Below, piece by piece: positions 24,862 through 33,081 of a stretch of DNA of 64,000 nt. The stretch is from assembly GCA_964493505.1 (NCBI GenBank), contig CAZBNP010000006.1:1-64000 (forward strand), written 5' to 3'. The position numbers and the translations under genes are program-made. Under the pieces are notes generated by a model. That model saw nothing but the letters and a program-made list of their open reading frames with translations, was not told the origin of the DNA and ran no database searches. Every line of letters begins with the position of its first letter. The stretch's first letter is position 1. The DNA is from Chryseosolibacter sp964493505. GTDB lineage: Bacteria > Bacteroidota > Bacteroidia > Cytophagales > Cyclobacteriaceae.

Positions 24862-25608
24862 ATGAACTTACTGAAGGGGAAAATCGCGCTCGTCACCGGC
24901 GCATCAAAAGGCATTGGAAGATCCATCGCTGTTAAATATGCCGAACACGGTGCCGATGTCGCCTTTACTTATTTATCGAGCGTAGAACAAGGCAAGGCCC
25001 TGGAAAGTGAGCTCACCGCGAAAGGTGTCAAGGCCAAAGGCTACCGTTCGGATGCATCCGACTTTGCACAGGCCGAAAAACTGATCAACGATGTCATCGC
25101 CGACTTTGGATCGATAGACATTCTGGTCAATAACGCCGGTATCACGATGGATAACCTCCTGCTTCGAATGACGGAAGACGCGTGGGACCGCGTCATTAAC
25201 ATCAATCTCAAGTCGTGTTTCAACACCGTAAAAGCGGCGACAAAACCGATGATGAAACAAAAGAGCGGATCCATTATCAATATGACATCCGTTGTCGGAA
25301 TCAAAGGAAACGCAGGTCAGACCAACTACGCTGCATCAAAATCGGGGATCATCGGATTCACGAAATCGGTAGCGCTGGAAATCGGATCGCGTGGAATCCG
25401 CTGCAACGCGATAGCACCGGGGTTTATTGAAACAGAAATGACCGACAAACTCGACGAGAAAACAATTCAGCTCTGGCGCGATGCTATACCGCTGAAACGC
25501 GGAGGCCGGCCGGAAGATGTCGCTGATGCGTGTGTGTTCCTCGCCTCCGACATGGCATCGTATATCACCGGTCAGGTTCTCCAGGTAGACGGCGGAATGC
25601 TGACGTGA
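24862..25608 (+). CDS. fabG: 3-oxoacyl-[acyl-carrier-protein] reductase
   Basis: A short-chain dehydrogenase of 248 residues. The cofactor motif is TGASKGIG (12-19), NNAG (90-93) stabilises the core, and the catalytic residues are Ser143, Tyr156 and Lys160 in the block from MTSVVGIKG to YAASK. PGFIETEMT and the C-terminal ITGQVLQVDGGM are hallmarks of FabG, which reduces 3-oxoacyl-ACP with NADPH in fatty-acid elongation. It appears monocistronic, followed by the SAM-riboswitch operon promoter. A different SDR specificity cannot be excluded, but similarity to FabG is strong. Confidence 0.9.
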   Translation: MNLLKGKIALVTGASKGIGRSIAVKYAEHGADVAFTYLSSVEQGKALESELTAKGVKAKGYRSDASDFAQAEKLINDVIADFGSIDILVNNAGITMDNLLLRMTEDAWDRVININLKSCFNTVKAATKPMMKQKSGSIINMTSVVGIKGNAGQTNYAASKSGIIGFTKSVALEIGSRGIRCNAIAPGFIETEMTDKLDEKTIQLWRDAIPLKRGGRPEDVADACVFLASDMASYITGQVLQVDGGMLT

Positions 25609-25664
25609 GAGGGTCCTCCTTTGCCCATTACCAACGGTGGTATAAAAAAATAATTTAATCTGTA

Positions 25665-25696
25665 TTTGGAAACCAGCCCTTCAGGTTCTACGTTTG
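25665..25696 (+). promoter_or_regulatory. Promoter of the met operon
   Basis: TTTG at 25665-25668 and TACGTTTG at 25689-25696 are exact matches to both Bacteroidota promoter boxes with a 20-bp spacer. The start would be near 25700-25703, just before the riboswitch, so the whole leader and the met genes are likely one transcript. Confidence 0.7.
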
Positions 25697-25729
25697 CAGT
25701 ATCAAAGTCGAATAAGCACACGCTTTACC

Positions 25730-25854
25730 GATTTATAAAGAAGCGCGGAGAGACAGGCTCTGTGAAGCGCTAGCAACCCTCCTCCCATCCCGGGGAAGAA
25801 AAGGTGCTAAATCCTGACTCTGATTCGGAAAGACCGGATCAGGATATATAAACC
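25730..25854 (+). ncRNA. SAM-I (S-box) riboswitch
   Basis: All conserved S-box elements are visible. P1 is TTTATA (25732-25737) with TATAAA (25847-25852). P2 is AGCGC (25742-25746) with GCGCT (25767-25771), enclosing GGAGAGAC and GTGAA. The junction TAGCAACC is followed by a P3 arm. The highly conserved GGTGCTAAATCCTG starts at 25803. P4 is ATCCTG (25811-25816) with CAGGAT (25840-25845), extended by a second helix. It binds S-adenosylmethionine. There is no terminator T-run directly behind P1, so control may act on translation of the ORF that begins 11 bases after P1, or on folding further downstream. Confidence 0.9.
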
Positions 25855-25862
25855 GATTAAAA

Positions 25863-25997
25863 ATGAAAGACATCGTCGACAATTTCTGGCATTCGCTGTA
25901 CAGCAGCGACGTTCAGAGCACCTCTTTCCAACACCCCGGAGCAGTCAACTTCCGCAACGACAACATGTGTTGCTGTTGCCAGAATTGTTGCTGCTAA
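25863..25997 (+). CDS. Cys-rich 44-residue leader ORF of the met operon
   Basis: An unannotated small ORF, ATG to TAA, between the SAM-I riboswitch and metY. The peptide begins MKDIVDNFWHSLYSSD, has a central QHPGAVNFRN and ends MCCCCQNCCC: seven Cys in the last nine residues. There is no signal peptide. A run of cysteine codons before a stop is what a ribosome-stalling attenuator for cysteine supply needs, as known for Cys-rich leader peptides in actinobacteria. Bases 25985-25993, within the last Cys codons, pair exactly with 26016-26024. A metal- or thiol-binding micropeptide is the alternative. Confidence 0.7.
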   Translation: MKDIVDNFWHSLYSSDVQSTSFQHPGAVNFRNDNMCCCCQNCCC

Positions 25998-26053
25998 TTC
26001 CCGGCGGAGCGCTTCCAGCAACAAGATAGCCTATGACCTTGTCAAGTGACAGG
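25985..26053 (+). promoter_or_regulatory. Candidate attenuator hairpins over the Cys codons
   Basis: TTGTTGCTG (25985-25993), covering the final Asn-Cys-Cys codons, is the exact reverse complement of CAGCAACAA (26016-26024). Two alternative helices follow: ACAAG (26021-26025) with CTTGT (26038-26042), and CCTTGTC (26037-26043) with GACAGG (26048-26053). The first shares bases with both the Cys-codon stem and the last helix, so these structures are mutually exclusive. A ribosome paused on the Cys codons would open the first stem. Regulatory use is inferred. Confidence 0.5.
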
Positions 26054-26121
26054 CAATGGTTACGGCTATATCCGAATTGAATCAACAGTTTTAAATCATA
26101 CAAAATATAACCTTATCAATC

Positions 26122-27444
26122 ATGTCCAATTTACGTTTTGAAACACTTCAGGTACACGCAGGTCAGGAAATAGATCCCACAACGGGCGCACGCGCCGTGC
26201 CTATCTATCAGACTACCTCGTTTGCATTTAAAAACTCCGAACACGGCGCAAACCTTTTTGCGCTTAAAGAATTCGGTAACATCTACACACGGATCATGAA
26301 TCCGACCACTGATGTGTTCGAGAAACGCGTTGCCGCACTCGAAGGAGGAGTTTCCGCACTCGCAGTGGCCTCCGGCCAGTCAGCGCAATTTATCGCAATC
26401 GCCAATATCGTTGAGTCAGGACAGAACTTTGTAACATCACCCTATCTGTACGGAGGTAGCTACAACCAGTTCAAAGTATCATTCAAGCGCCTGGGTATCG
26501 AGGCCCGCTTCGCAAAAGACGATAAGGCGGCATCACTCGAAAAACATATCGATGAGAACACGAAAGCCATCTATGTCGAAACAATCGGCAACCCGGGCTA
26601 TACCATCCCTGATTTCGAAGCTCTCAGCGCGCTGGCCAAAAAGCACAATATCCCGCTCATTGTCGACAATACCTTTGCAGCAGCGGGGTACTTATGCCGC
26701 CCGATAGAACACGGCGCCAACGTCGTTGTTCAGGCAGCTACAAAATGGATTGGCGGTCATGGAACTTCCATCGGCGGTGTTATTGTAGACGGCGGTAATT
26801 TCAACTGGGGCAACGGCAAATTCCCCCAGTTTACAGAACCATCGGAAGGCTATCACGGACTGAAATTCTGGGAGGTATTCGGCGACAACAATCCGCTTGG
26901 CTTGCCAAACATTGCGTTCATTATCCGCGCACGCGTAGAAGGTCTGCGCGACTTCGGTCCCGCACTAAGTCCGTTCAACTCCTTCCTCTTCCTCCAGGGA
27001 CTGGAAACACTGTCTCTTCGCGTTCAGCGCACAGTAGACAATACACTCGAACTGGCCAAGTGGCTCGAAAAGCATCAGCTTGTGGAGAGTGTGAGCTATC
27101 CCGGTCTTGAAAGCAGCCCGTACCACAAGCTTGCGAAAAAATATCTCCGCAACGGTTTCGGTGGTGTGTTGTCATTCACACTGAAAGGATCGAAGGAACA
27201 CACCACGCAGGTAGTTGATAACCTCAAGCTCGTGAGTCACCTGGCCAATGTTGGTGATACGAAGACGCTGATCATTCAGCCCTCCGCTACAACACACCAG
27301 CAACTCACTGACGAAGAACAGCTCGCGGCAGGTGTAACCCCAAGCCAGCTCAGAGTCGCCGTTGGTATCGAACATATCGACGATATCAAGGCCGACTTCC
27401 AGCAGTCGTTTGAAAAAGTGTTCCAGGGAGAACTTATAGTGTAA
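26122..27444 (+). CDS. metY: O-acetylhomoserine sulfhydrylase / aminocarboxypropyltransferase
   Basis: A PLP enzyme of the Cys/Met metabolism family, 440 residues, which makes homocysteine from O-acetylhomoserine and sulfide. MSNLRFETLQVHAGQEIDP is the typical N-terminus. YTRIMNPTTDVFEKRVAALEGG holds phosphate-binding residues. The PLP lysine lies in AATKWIGGHGTSIGG, and the Asp that contacts the pyridine ring is in LIVDNTFAAAGYL. It is the first structural gene after the SAM-I riboswitch and the Cys-rich leader ORF, and metX follows 26 bp later. Confidence 0.95.
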   Translation: MSNLRFETLQVHAGQEIDPTTGARAVPIYQTTSFAFKNSEHGANLFALKEFGNIYTRIMNPTTDVFEKRVAALEGGVSALAVASGQSAQFIAIANIVESGQNFVTSPYLYGGSYNQFKVSFKRLGIEARFAKDDKAASLEKHIDENTKAIYVETIGNPGYTIPDFEALSALAKKHNIPLIVDNTFAAAGYLCRPIEHGANVVVQAATKWIGGHGTSIGGVIVDGGNFNWGNGKFPQFTEPSEGYHGLKFWEVFGDNNPLGLPNIAFIIRARVEGLRDFGPALSPFNSFLFLQGLETLSLRVQRTVDNTLELAKWLEKHQLVESVSYPGLESSPYHKLAKKYLRNGFGGVLSFTLKGSKEHTTQVVDNLKLVSHLANVGDTKTLIIQPSATTHQQLTDEEQLAAGVTPSQLRVAVGIEHIDDIKADFQQSFEKVFQGELIV

Positions 27445-27470
27445 TAGTATATTGTTCGCGGATCGAAGTT

Positions 27471-28514
27471 ATGTTGAAGACCGATCACACATTTCATCAT
27501 AAAGATGAATTTGAGTTGGAATCAGGGGAAAAACTCCCCTCTTTCCAGCTTAAATTCACCACCGTTGGAAACCTCAACGAAGAGCGCACCAATGTAGTCT
27601 GGGTGTGCCATGCCCTGACCGGCAGTGCTGACTTTACCGATTGGTGGGCAGGATTGTTTTCACCAGACGGTCCGTTCGATCCCTCGCGATATTTTATCAT
27701 TTGCGCCAATATGCTCGGTGGGTGTTACGGATCAACAGGTCCGCTCAGCAACAACCCTGCAACCGGACAGGCATACTATCACGATTTCCCGGCACTGACA
27801 AATCGCGATGTGGTGCGCGCCTTTGATTTGCTCAGACTTGATCTGAAGATCCCAAAAATTCATACACTCATCGGAGGTTCACTTGGTGGACAACACGTGC
27901 TGGAGTGGGCCATCTTGCAACCACAGGTATTCGAACACATTATTCCCGTCGCATGCAATGCATGGCACTCGCCCTGGGGTATCGCGTTCAACGAAGCGCA
28001 GCGGCTGAGCATCGAAGCCGATCCCACATGGAAAGGGAACGATGCACGCGCCGGCATGGAAGGCCTCAAGGCAGCGCGCGCAATCGGTATGCTCTCCTAC
28101 AGACACTACGACACTTTTCTCGAAACACAAGCGGAAAAATCCACCGAAAAGATCGACGAGTTCCGCGCGGCTACCTATCAACGCTATCAGGGACTGAAGC
28201 TCGCCAGCCGCTTCAATGCTTTTAGCTATTGGCTTCTTTCCAAAATGATGGATAGCCACAACGTCGGCAGGAATCGCGGTGGAGTAGAAGCAGCATTGAA
28301 AACAATCCAGGCAAAAGCGCTCGTCATCGGAATAGAAAGCGATATCCTTTTTCCGTTACAGGAACAGAGGTACATCGCGACACGAATCCCGGGCGCTTCT
28401 CTCGAGGTTATTCAGTCGCACTACGGACATGATGGATTTCTTGTCGAGTTCGATCAGCTGAAGACCATCATTCATCACTATTTCAATAAATCGCTTAGCA
28501 AGGTTCTTATATGA
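27471..28514 (+). CDS. metX: Homoserine O-acetyltransferase
   Basis: An alpha/beta hydrolase of 347 residues that activates homoserine with acetyl-CoA. The oxyanion segment is VCHALTGSADFTDWW. CYGSTGP is conserved in MetX. The nucleophile is Ser137 in GGSLGGQ. The C-terminal catalytic His is in SHYGHDGFL, and the Asp in IGIESDILFP. It supplies the substrate of the upstream MetY. Its stop overlaps the start of the homoserine dehydrogenase gene by 4 bp, indicating coupled translation. Confidence 0.95.
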   Translation: MLKTDHTFHHKDEFELESGEKLPSFQLKFTTVGNLNEERTNVVWVCHALTGSADFTDWWAGLFSPDGPFDPSRYFIICANMLGGCYGSTGPLSNNPATGQAYYHDFPALTNRDVVRAFDLLRLDLKIPKIHTLIGGSLGGQHVLEWAILQPQVFEHIIPVACNAWHSPWGIAFNEAQRLSIEADPTWKGNDARAGMEGLKAARAIGMLSYRHYDTFLETQAEKSTEKIDEFRAATYQRYQGLKLASRFNAFSYWLLSKMMDSHNVGRNRGGVEAALKTIQAKALVIGIESDILFPLQEQRYIATRIPGASLEVIQSHYGHDGFLVEFDQLKTIIHHYFNKSLSKVLI

Positions 28515-29755
28515 AAAAGAAGTTAAAACTCGGACTGTTTGGGTTCGGCTGTGTAGGTCAGGGGCTGTACCACGTACTGCATGAGACTCACGGCGTAAAG
28601 GCTGAGATCAAGAAGATATGTGTGAAGAGCCCTGACAAAGCAAGACCCATCCCGGCAAACTTCTTCACCTACGACAGGGAAGAGATCCTCAACGACCCCG
28701 ATATCGACATCATTGTTGAGTTGATCGACGACGCTGATGCCGCATTCGACATTGTGGAAAGCGCACTCAGACATGGAAAATCCGTGGTCACGGCAAACAA
28801 GAAAATGCTCGCCGAACACCTCGAAGAGATCTATAAACTCCAGCGCCAATACGGGAAAGCCGTACTGTATGAAGGCTCCGTTTGCGGCAGCATCCCCATT
28901 CTCCGAAACCTCGAAGAATATTACGACAACGACCTGATCAAACGCATTGAAGGAATTTTCAACGGCTCTACAAACTACATCCTGACGCGCGTATTCGAAG
29001 AAAAGAAAAGCTATGAATCGGCACTCAGGCAGGCCCAGGAACTAGGATTCGCCGAGAGCAACCCCCTGCTCGACGTCGGAGGCTTCGATGCCAAATACAA
29101 ACTCGTAATCGCCATCACACATACGTTCGGGGTATTTGTGAAGCCCGACGACGTCATCAATATCGGTATCGACAAGATCTCCGATCTCGATCTGAAATTC
29201 GCCCGTGAAAATGGGTTCTCAATCAAACTCATCGCACGCGCTTTCAAAGAAGGCAACCGTATTTACGGTTTCGTGGCCCCGCAATTCATCGATGCCACTA
29301 ACCCCTTCTCGGCTGTGCGGAACGAATACAACGCCGTGCAGGTAGAAGGCGCTTTCGCCGAAACGCAAATATTTATCGGGAAAGGTGCCGGAAGCTACCC
29401 CACAGGATCCGCTGTGCTTTCTGACATCGGTGCCCTTACGTATGACTACTCCTACGAGTACAAGAAACTTCAGCAGGAGCACGGACTGGAGTTTTCCAAC
29501 GACCTGATTACAGAGGCCTATGTTAGCTTCGACGACAACATCTCAATCTCGATTGACGAGTTTGAGGAGTTCAGATCAGGCTATGCCGCTAACGGCAAGC
29601 AATATATGTTGGGCAAGGTCTCTCTTGAAAAGCTGAGAAAGTGGTCTGAGATGGAAGGTGTCGGGGTGATCCTGGCGCCGGGCGCCATTCTCAACGCAAA
29701 AGAACAGGAGCGAAAATCCACAGGCTACGCCGCTATCTCGGGGATGGTGAGTTGA
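28511..29755 (+). CDS. hom: Homoserine dehydrogenase
   Basis: A 414-residue NAD(P)-dependent enzyme that reduces aspartate semialdehyde to homoserine, the substrate of MetX, and also the branch point to threonine. The dinucleotide motif is GLFGFGCVGQGLY. VVTANKKMLAEH and YEGSVCGSIPILRNL are substrate and active-site blocks. NGSTNYIL and the block from ESNPLLDVGGFDAKYKLVI, with the catalytic Lys, are signatures. The C-terminal 90 residues are a small regulatory-like domain. No aspartokinase is fused. The 3' end overlaps the convergent kinase gene by 31 bp, so no terminator separates them. Confidence 0.94.
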   Translation: MKKKLKLGLFGFGCVGQGLYHVLHETHGVKAEIKKICVKSPDKARPIPANFFTYDREEILNDPDIDIIVELIDDADAAFDIVESALRHGKSVVTANKKMLAEHLEEIYKLQRQYGKAVLYEGSVCGSIPILRNLEEYYDNDLIKRIEGIFNGSTNYILTRVFEEKKSYESALRQAQELGFAESNPLLDVGGFDAKYKLVIAITHTFGVFVKPDDVINIGIDKISDLDLKFARENGFSIKLIARAFKEGNRIYGFVAPQFIDATNPFSAVRNEYNAVQVEGAFAETQIFIGKGAGSYPTGSAVLSDIGALTYDYSYEYKKLQQEHGLEFSNDLITEAYVSFDDNISISIDEFEEFRSGYAANGKQYMLGKVSLEKLRKWSEMEGVGVILAPGAILNAKEQERKSTGYAAISGMVS

Positions 29756-31458
29756 ACCGTAGTGCCTTTACCCTCCTCGGAGTCGATCGCGATGGAACCA
29801 TTCAGCTTGTCGACGGCTTCCTTCACGATATACAAGCCCAGGCCCGATCCCGCACCGTCATCGGTGGCGCGATAGAACATGCGAAACACGTGCTTGAGGT
29901 GCTCGCTCGCTATTCCCTTTCCATTGTCTTCGATCTGAAGCCGGGCGCCAACATCGGTCACCTCAACACTTATTTTGATAACAGGATCCCGGCCGTTCCG
30001 ATACCGGATTGCATTTGAAATCACATTATTGAGAATAACTTTCAACCTCCATCGGTCACAATAGAAGGGCCTGCTCTGGCGGATGGAAATAACCCTCTCC
30101 ACCGCTTTTCCTGTGGGCGTGATCGAGACCAACTGGCTAAACGTCTCATCGATGATCGGCTCAAACATGATCTCCTCCCGCTTCACATCAACCCTCGCGT
30201 TGCGCGATTGATCGAGAATCTCACTGATGAAGTAATCCTGCTGACGCGCACTCGCATTCATCATGTCAAGGTATGTATCCTTCATCACGGCATCCTTGTC
30301 TTTCTTGGCAAGGTTGATCAATCCCAAAACCGAGGCAATCGGGGCGCGGAGGTCATGTGAAACGCTGTAGACGAAGTTGTCGAGCTCGGTGTTCCGCTTA
30401 CTCAGCTCATCATTCGTTTTCTGTAATTTCGCCTCCGCTTCCTTTCTCGTGGCGATTTCCCTTTGCAACTCCTTTGTTCTTTCGGAAACCTTCGCCTCAA
30501 GATTCTCATTAAACTCCAAAAGCTTATTCTGGGCGACACCTCTCTCGGTTACCGTTGACGATAAAACAAGCGAGGAGATACTGAGGACCGCGATAAAAAT
30601 CTGTAACAGTAGCGTAGATGAATACGTATCGTCAAGCACAAACGGACCCTGGCCACGCACTGTGAAAAACATGGAAAGCAAAGACACAATTAACACACCA
30701 CCTACTGCTACAGTCAGCGGAAACCGAAAAGCAAGCCAGAGAAAGAACGGAAGAATAAGGAAAGGCATCGCGCGCTGCATAGCGGCACTGAAATATTCTA
30801 CCTGAAGAAGAAATACAATAGCAACCGCTCCCATCAGGAAAAGGCTAACCTCAATGGCCTTTTCAGTTGAAAAGCGGAAGGACTTTGCTCTCGAGATCGC
30901 CAGGATGAAAGGAGCGAACAAAAGGACCCCCACAACATTCCCTACGAGCCATGTAACGCAAGTCTTTAGGATGTCGCTCGACAAAGTTGCTCCGCTGAGA
31001 TACAGACCCAAAGTCGCCACTACAGCACCACCCAAACACATCAGGACGGCGATAAACAAGAACCGGAAGGTATTTTTCGACGAAGTGAACGGATACGAAT
31101 CGCGAACCCAAAATTTCAGGAGCCAACTGCCCACAAGAGCCTCAAGCGTATGGGAAAGCGCCGTAAAACAGGAAAAAATAATTATCGATTGTACAGAAAT
31201 GGAAAATCCGCTGCCGATCAGTATCAGACCAGAAAGCAGCGAACCAATAGTAACCCCCGGCCACACCTGCCGCCCCATCAATAAAATAAACGCAAAAGCC
31301 ACACCCGACGGAGGCCACGCGGGGAGCGGTAGTTTCTGATCAAACGTCAAAAAATATCCAAGGCACGAAGCCAGACAAAACAATAAAGCCACACAGATTA
31401 TCTGCGCGTCTCGATTGTGTTTAAGCACTGATTTAACAGGCGTCGGTAAGGGGCTCAT
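29725..31458 (-). CDS. MASE1-domain sensor histidine kinase
   Basis: A 577-residue membrane kinase. Residues about 15-310 form a MASE1-type sensor of eight or more helices (LPAWPPSGVAFAFILLMG and GVTIGSLLSGLIL are typical). A coiled coil follows (about 315-355). The HisKA domain has the phospho-acceptor His368 in VSHDLRAPIASVLGL, and the HATPase has NNVISNAIRYR (N box), DNGKGI (G1) and GSGLGLYIVKEAV (G2). No response regulator is adjacent, so it is an orphan kinase. Signal unknown. Transcribed convergently into the met operon. Confidence 0.88.
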   Translation of the reverse strand: MSPLPTPVKSVLKHNRDAQIICVALLFCLASCLGYFLTFDQKLPLPAWPPSGVAFAFILLMGRQVWPGVTIGSLLSGLILIGSGFSISVQSIIIFSCFTALSHTLEALVGSWLLKFWVRDSYPFTSSKNTFRFLFIAVLMCLGGAVVATLGLYLSGATLSSDILKTCVTWLVGNVVGVLLFAPFILAISRAKSFRFSTEKAIEVSLFLMGAVAIVFLLQVEYFSAAMQRAMPFLILPFFLWLAFRFPLTVAVGGVLIVSLLSMFFTVRGQGPFVLDDTYSSTLLLQIFIAVLSISSLVLSSTVTERGVAQNKLLEFNENLEAKVSERTKELQREIATRKEAEAKLQKTNDELSKRNTELDNFVYSVSHDLRAPIASVLGLINLAKKDKDAVMKDTYLDMMNASARQQDYFISEILDQSRNARVDVKREEIMFEPIIDETFSQLVSITPTGKAVERVISIRQSRPFYCDRWRLKVILNNVISNAIRYRNGRDPVIKISVEVTDVGARLQIEDNGKGIASEHLKHVFRMFYRATDDGAGSGLGLYIVKEAVDKLNGSIAIDSEEGKGTTVQLTIPEIAA

Positions 31459-31648
31459 GCTCAGGTATTAATGGCATTTCCAGCGGCAGTATAGTCATTA
31501 ACAACAAACCGGTCCTAACGCCTGGCGACCGGTGGTCAAATAGACGGTTAAACGGCGTAAGAACGGTTCAATCAGCAGGAGAACCCGGCCCAAACCGTGA
31601 ATTTAGGAGGTCTAAGCTGTATATTGAAGGCCGAATTCCACAGACACT

Positions 31649-32809
31649 ATGGACCTGACAATCCTCTTTTCGCCGATCGACGAGTCGGTCTATGCCGACA
31701 TTACTTCCGGTACCAGTTTTTATAAAAGCATACGAGTCTTCAGCGACAAGATGCCTGACTATAAAGATGCCCACATGGCGATCATTGGTGTGAAGGAAGA
31801 GCGCGGCAACCTCGACAATGCGGGCACAGCGCAGGCAGCAGACGAGATTCGCAAAAAACTCTACAACCTCAAACGCGGCACCGGCACCTACAAGATTGTC
31901 GACCTTGGCAACCTGAACATCGGCCACGACCTGGGCGAGACCTGCACCCGTATCAGCGAAGTCGGGCGCATGTTGTTGGAGAATAACGTCCTGCCGATCA
32001 TTATCGGCGGCACCCATGACCTTGACTACGGCCAGTACTGCGCCTACGAAACTCTTGAGAAACTGGTGAGCTTTCTCAACGTAGATGCCTTCCTCGATCT
32101 CGAAGACCAGGAACGATCACCTGACAACCGCAAACACATTCACAAAATCCTCCTGCACGAACCCAACTACCTGTTCAGCTACACGCATCTCGCATACCAA
32201 AGCTATCTTATTGATCCCTTGTCGGTCTCGGTACTCGAAAAGCTTTACTTCGAAGCATTCCGCATCGGGCAGATGCGCACCAATATGCAGGAGATTGAGC
32301 CGGCTATCCGCAACGCCGACCTGCTCTCCTTCGACATCACCGCCATCCGTTCCGCCGACGCTCCCGGCAACGCCAACGCCCAGCCCTTTGGATTAACCGG
32401 CGAAGAAGCGTGTCAGATCTTCTGGTATGCCGGGCAAAATGAAAAGCTGAGCTCCGTGGGGATCTACGAGTATAATCCGCGTTGGGATGATGAGCACAAC
32501 AAGACGGCTTCCGTCATCGCGACGATGATATGGTATTTTGTTGAAGGCTATTACTACCGCAAGAACGAACAGAACTTTCGCAGCAACGACTTCCTCAAGT
32601 ACACCGTTTCCATGCCCGTGGAGCCGGAGACATTATCGTTCTACAAAAGCAAGTTCAGCGAAAAGTGGTGGATGGAAGTTCCCAATTCCCTCGGACGAGA
32701 GAAGTACGCCCGCAACAGCATAGTACCGTGTAGCTATTCCGATTACCAGACAGCGGTGAAGGGAGAAGTTCCGGAACGGTATATTAACACGCTGGCGAAG
32801 TTGGTGTAA
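31649..32809 (+). CDS. Ureohydrolase-fold (arginase family) protein, degenerate metal site
   Basis: A 386-residue protein of the arginase/agmatinase/formimidoylglutamase fold. The block PIIIGGTHDLDYGQ keeps the first metal His (His123). The usual DAHxD is DAFLD (146-150), with His replaced by Phe148. The usual SxDxD is SFDIT (227-231), with the second Asp replaced by Thr231. Four of six Mn ligands thus remain. The chain has insertions and a Trp/Tyr-rich C-terminus not usual in arginases. It may be a one-metal or non-catalytic relative. Substrate unknown. It appears monocistronic, followed by a decayed transposase remnant. Confidence 0.7.
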   Translation: MDLTILFSPIDESVYADITSGTSFYKSIRVFSDKMPDYKDAHMAIIGVKEERGNLDNAGTAQAADEIRKKLYNLKRGTGTYKIVDLGNLNIGHDLGETCTRISEVGRMLLENNVLPIIIGGTHDLDYGQYCAYETLEKLVSFLNVDAFLDLEDQERSPDNRKHIHKILLHEPNYLFSYTHLAYQSYLIDPLSVSVLEKLYFEAFRIGQMRTNMQEIEPAIRNADLLSFDITAIRSADAPGNANAQPFGLTGEEACQIFWYAGQNEKLSSVGIYEYNPRWDDEHNKTASVIATMIWYFVEGYYYRKNEQNFRSNDFLKYTVSMPVEPETLSFYKSKFSEKWWMEVPNSLGREKYARNSIVPCSYSDYQTAVKGEVPERYINTLAKLV

Positions 32810-32819
32810 GGCTCCGCTG

Positions 32820-33081
32820 CAGAGGTTCTCGAATATTGACTTCCTCAGATACACCGGTAGCCTATCCATCCCCGACATGTTCTTCAACACGCCTACGTGC
32901 CGAAGCACTTCGGCGCGCATGTACAAACAGCCTCCAATCCAGGTCGCTCTCCAGTTCTTCTTCGCCTTTAACAAAATTAACCAATTCCAGGTAGAAAAAT
33001 TCCAGGTACTCATAGAATACTTTGCCTGTATTCCGGTCGCATAAGCAGATGGCTGCAAACTTTGATAGGAACTAGGCGGCG
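32820..33081 (-). pseudogene. Remnant of a PD-(D/E)XK (Rpn-type) transposase-family gene
   Basis: Two adjacent minus-strand frames read as the C-terminal part of this family. The first gives FLSKFAAICLCDRNTGKVFY and continues to VNFVKGEEELESDLDWRLFV. The other gives VLKNMSGMDRLPVYLRKSIF. The intact family has these parts joined as FDRWLYFLKNM...IPEYL. A stop codon precedes the fragment and a roughly 30-bp palindromic insertion breaks the frame near 32890-32920. No N-terminal nuclease domain is found. The gene is dead, and an open frame across 32633-33058 is only partly its relic. Confidence 0.65.
32896..32917. repeat. REP-like palindrome inside the transposase remnant
   Basis: CGTGCCGAAG (32896-32905) pairs with CTTCGGCGCG (32908-32917) over ten bases including one G-T pair, with a two-base loop. 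It sits exactly where the two readable frames of the transposase remnant should join, so it looks inserted. Confidence 0.6.

Noticed and set aside
32633..33058. Open frame of 141 codons on the minus strand as a real gene
   Set aside because: Only its middle part (LKNMSGMDRLPVYLRKS) resembles a protein family. The rest is out of frame with the family text and its end runs antisense into the ureohydrolase gene. It is treated as part of a pseudogene.
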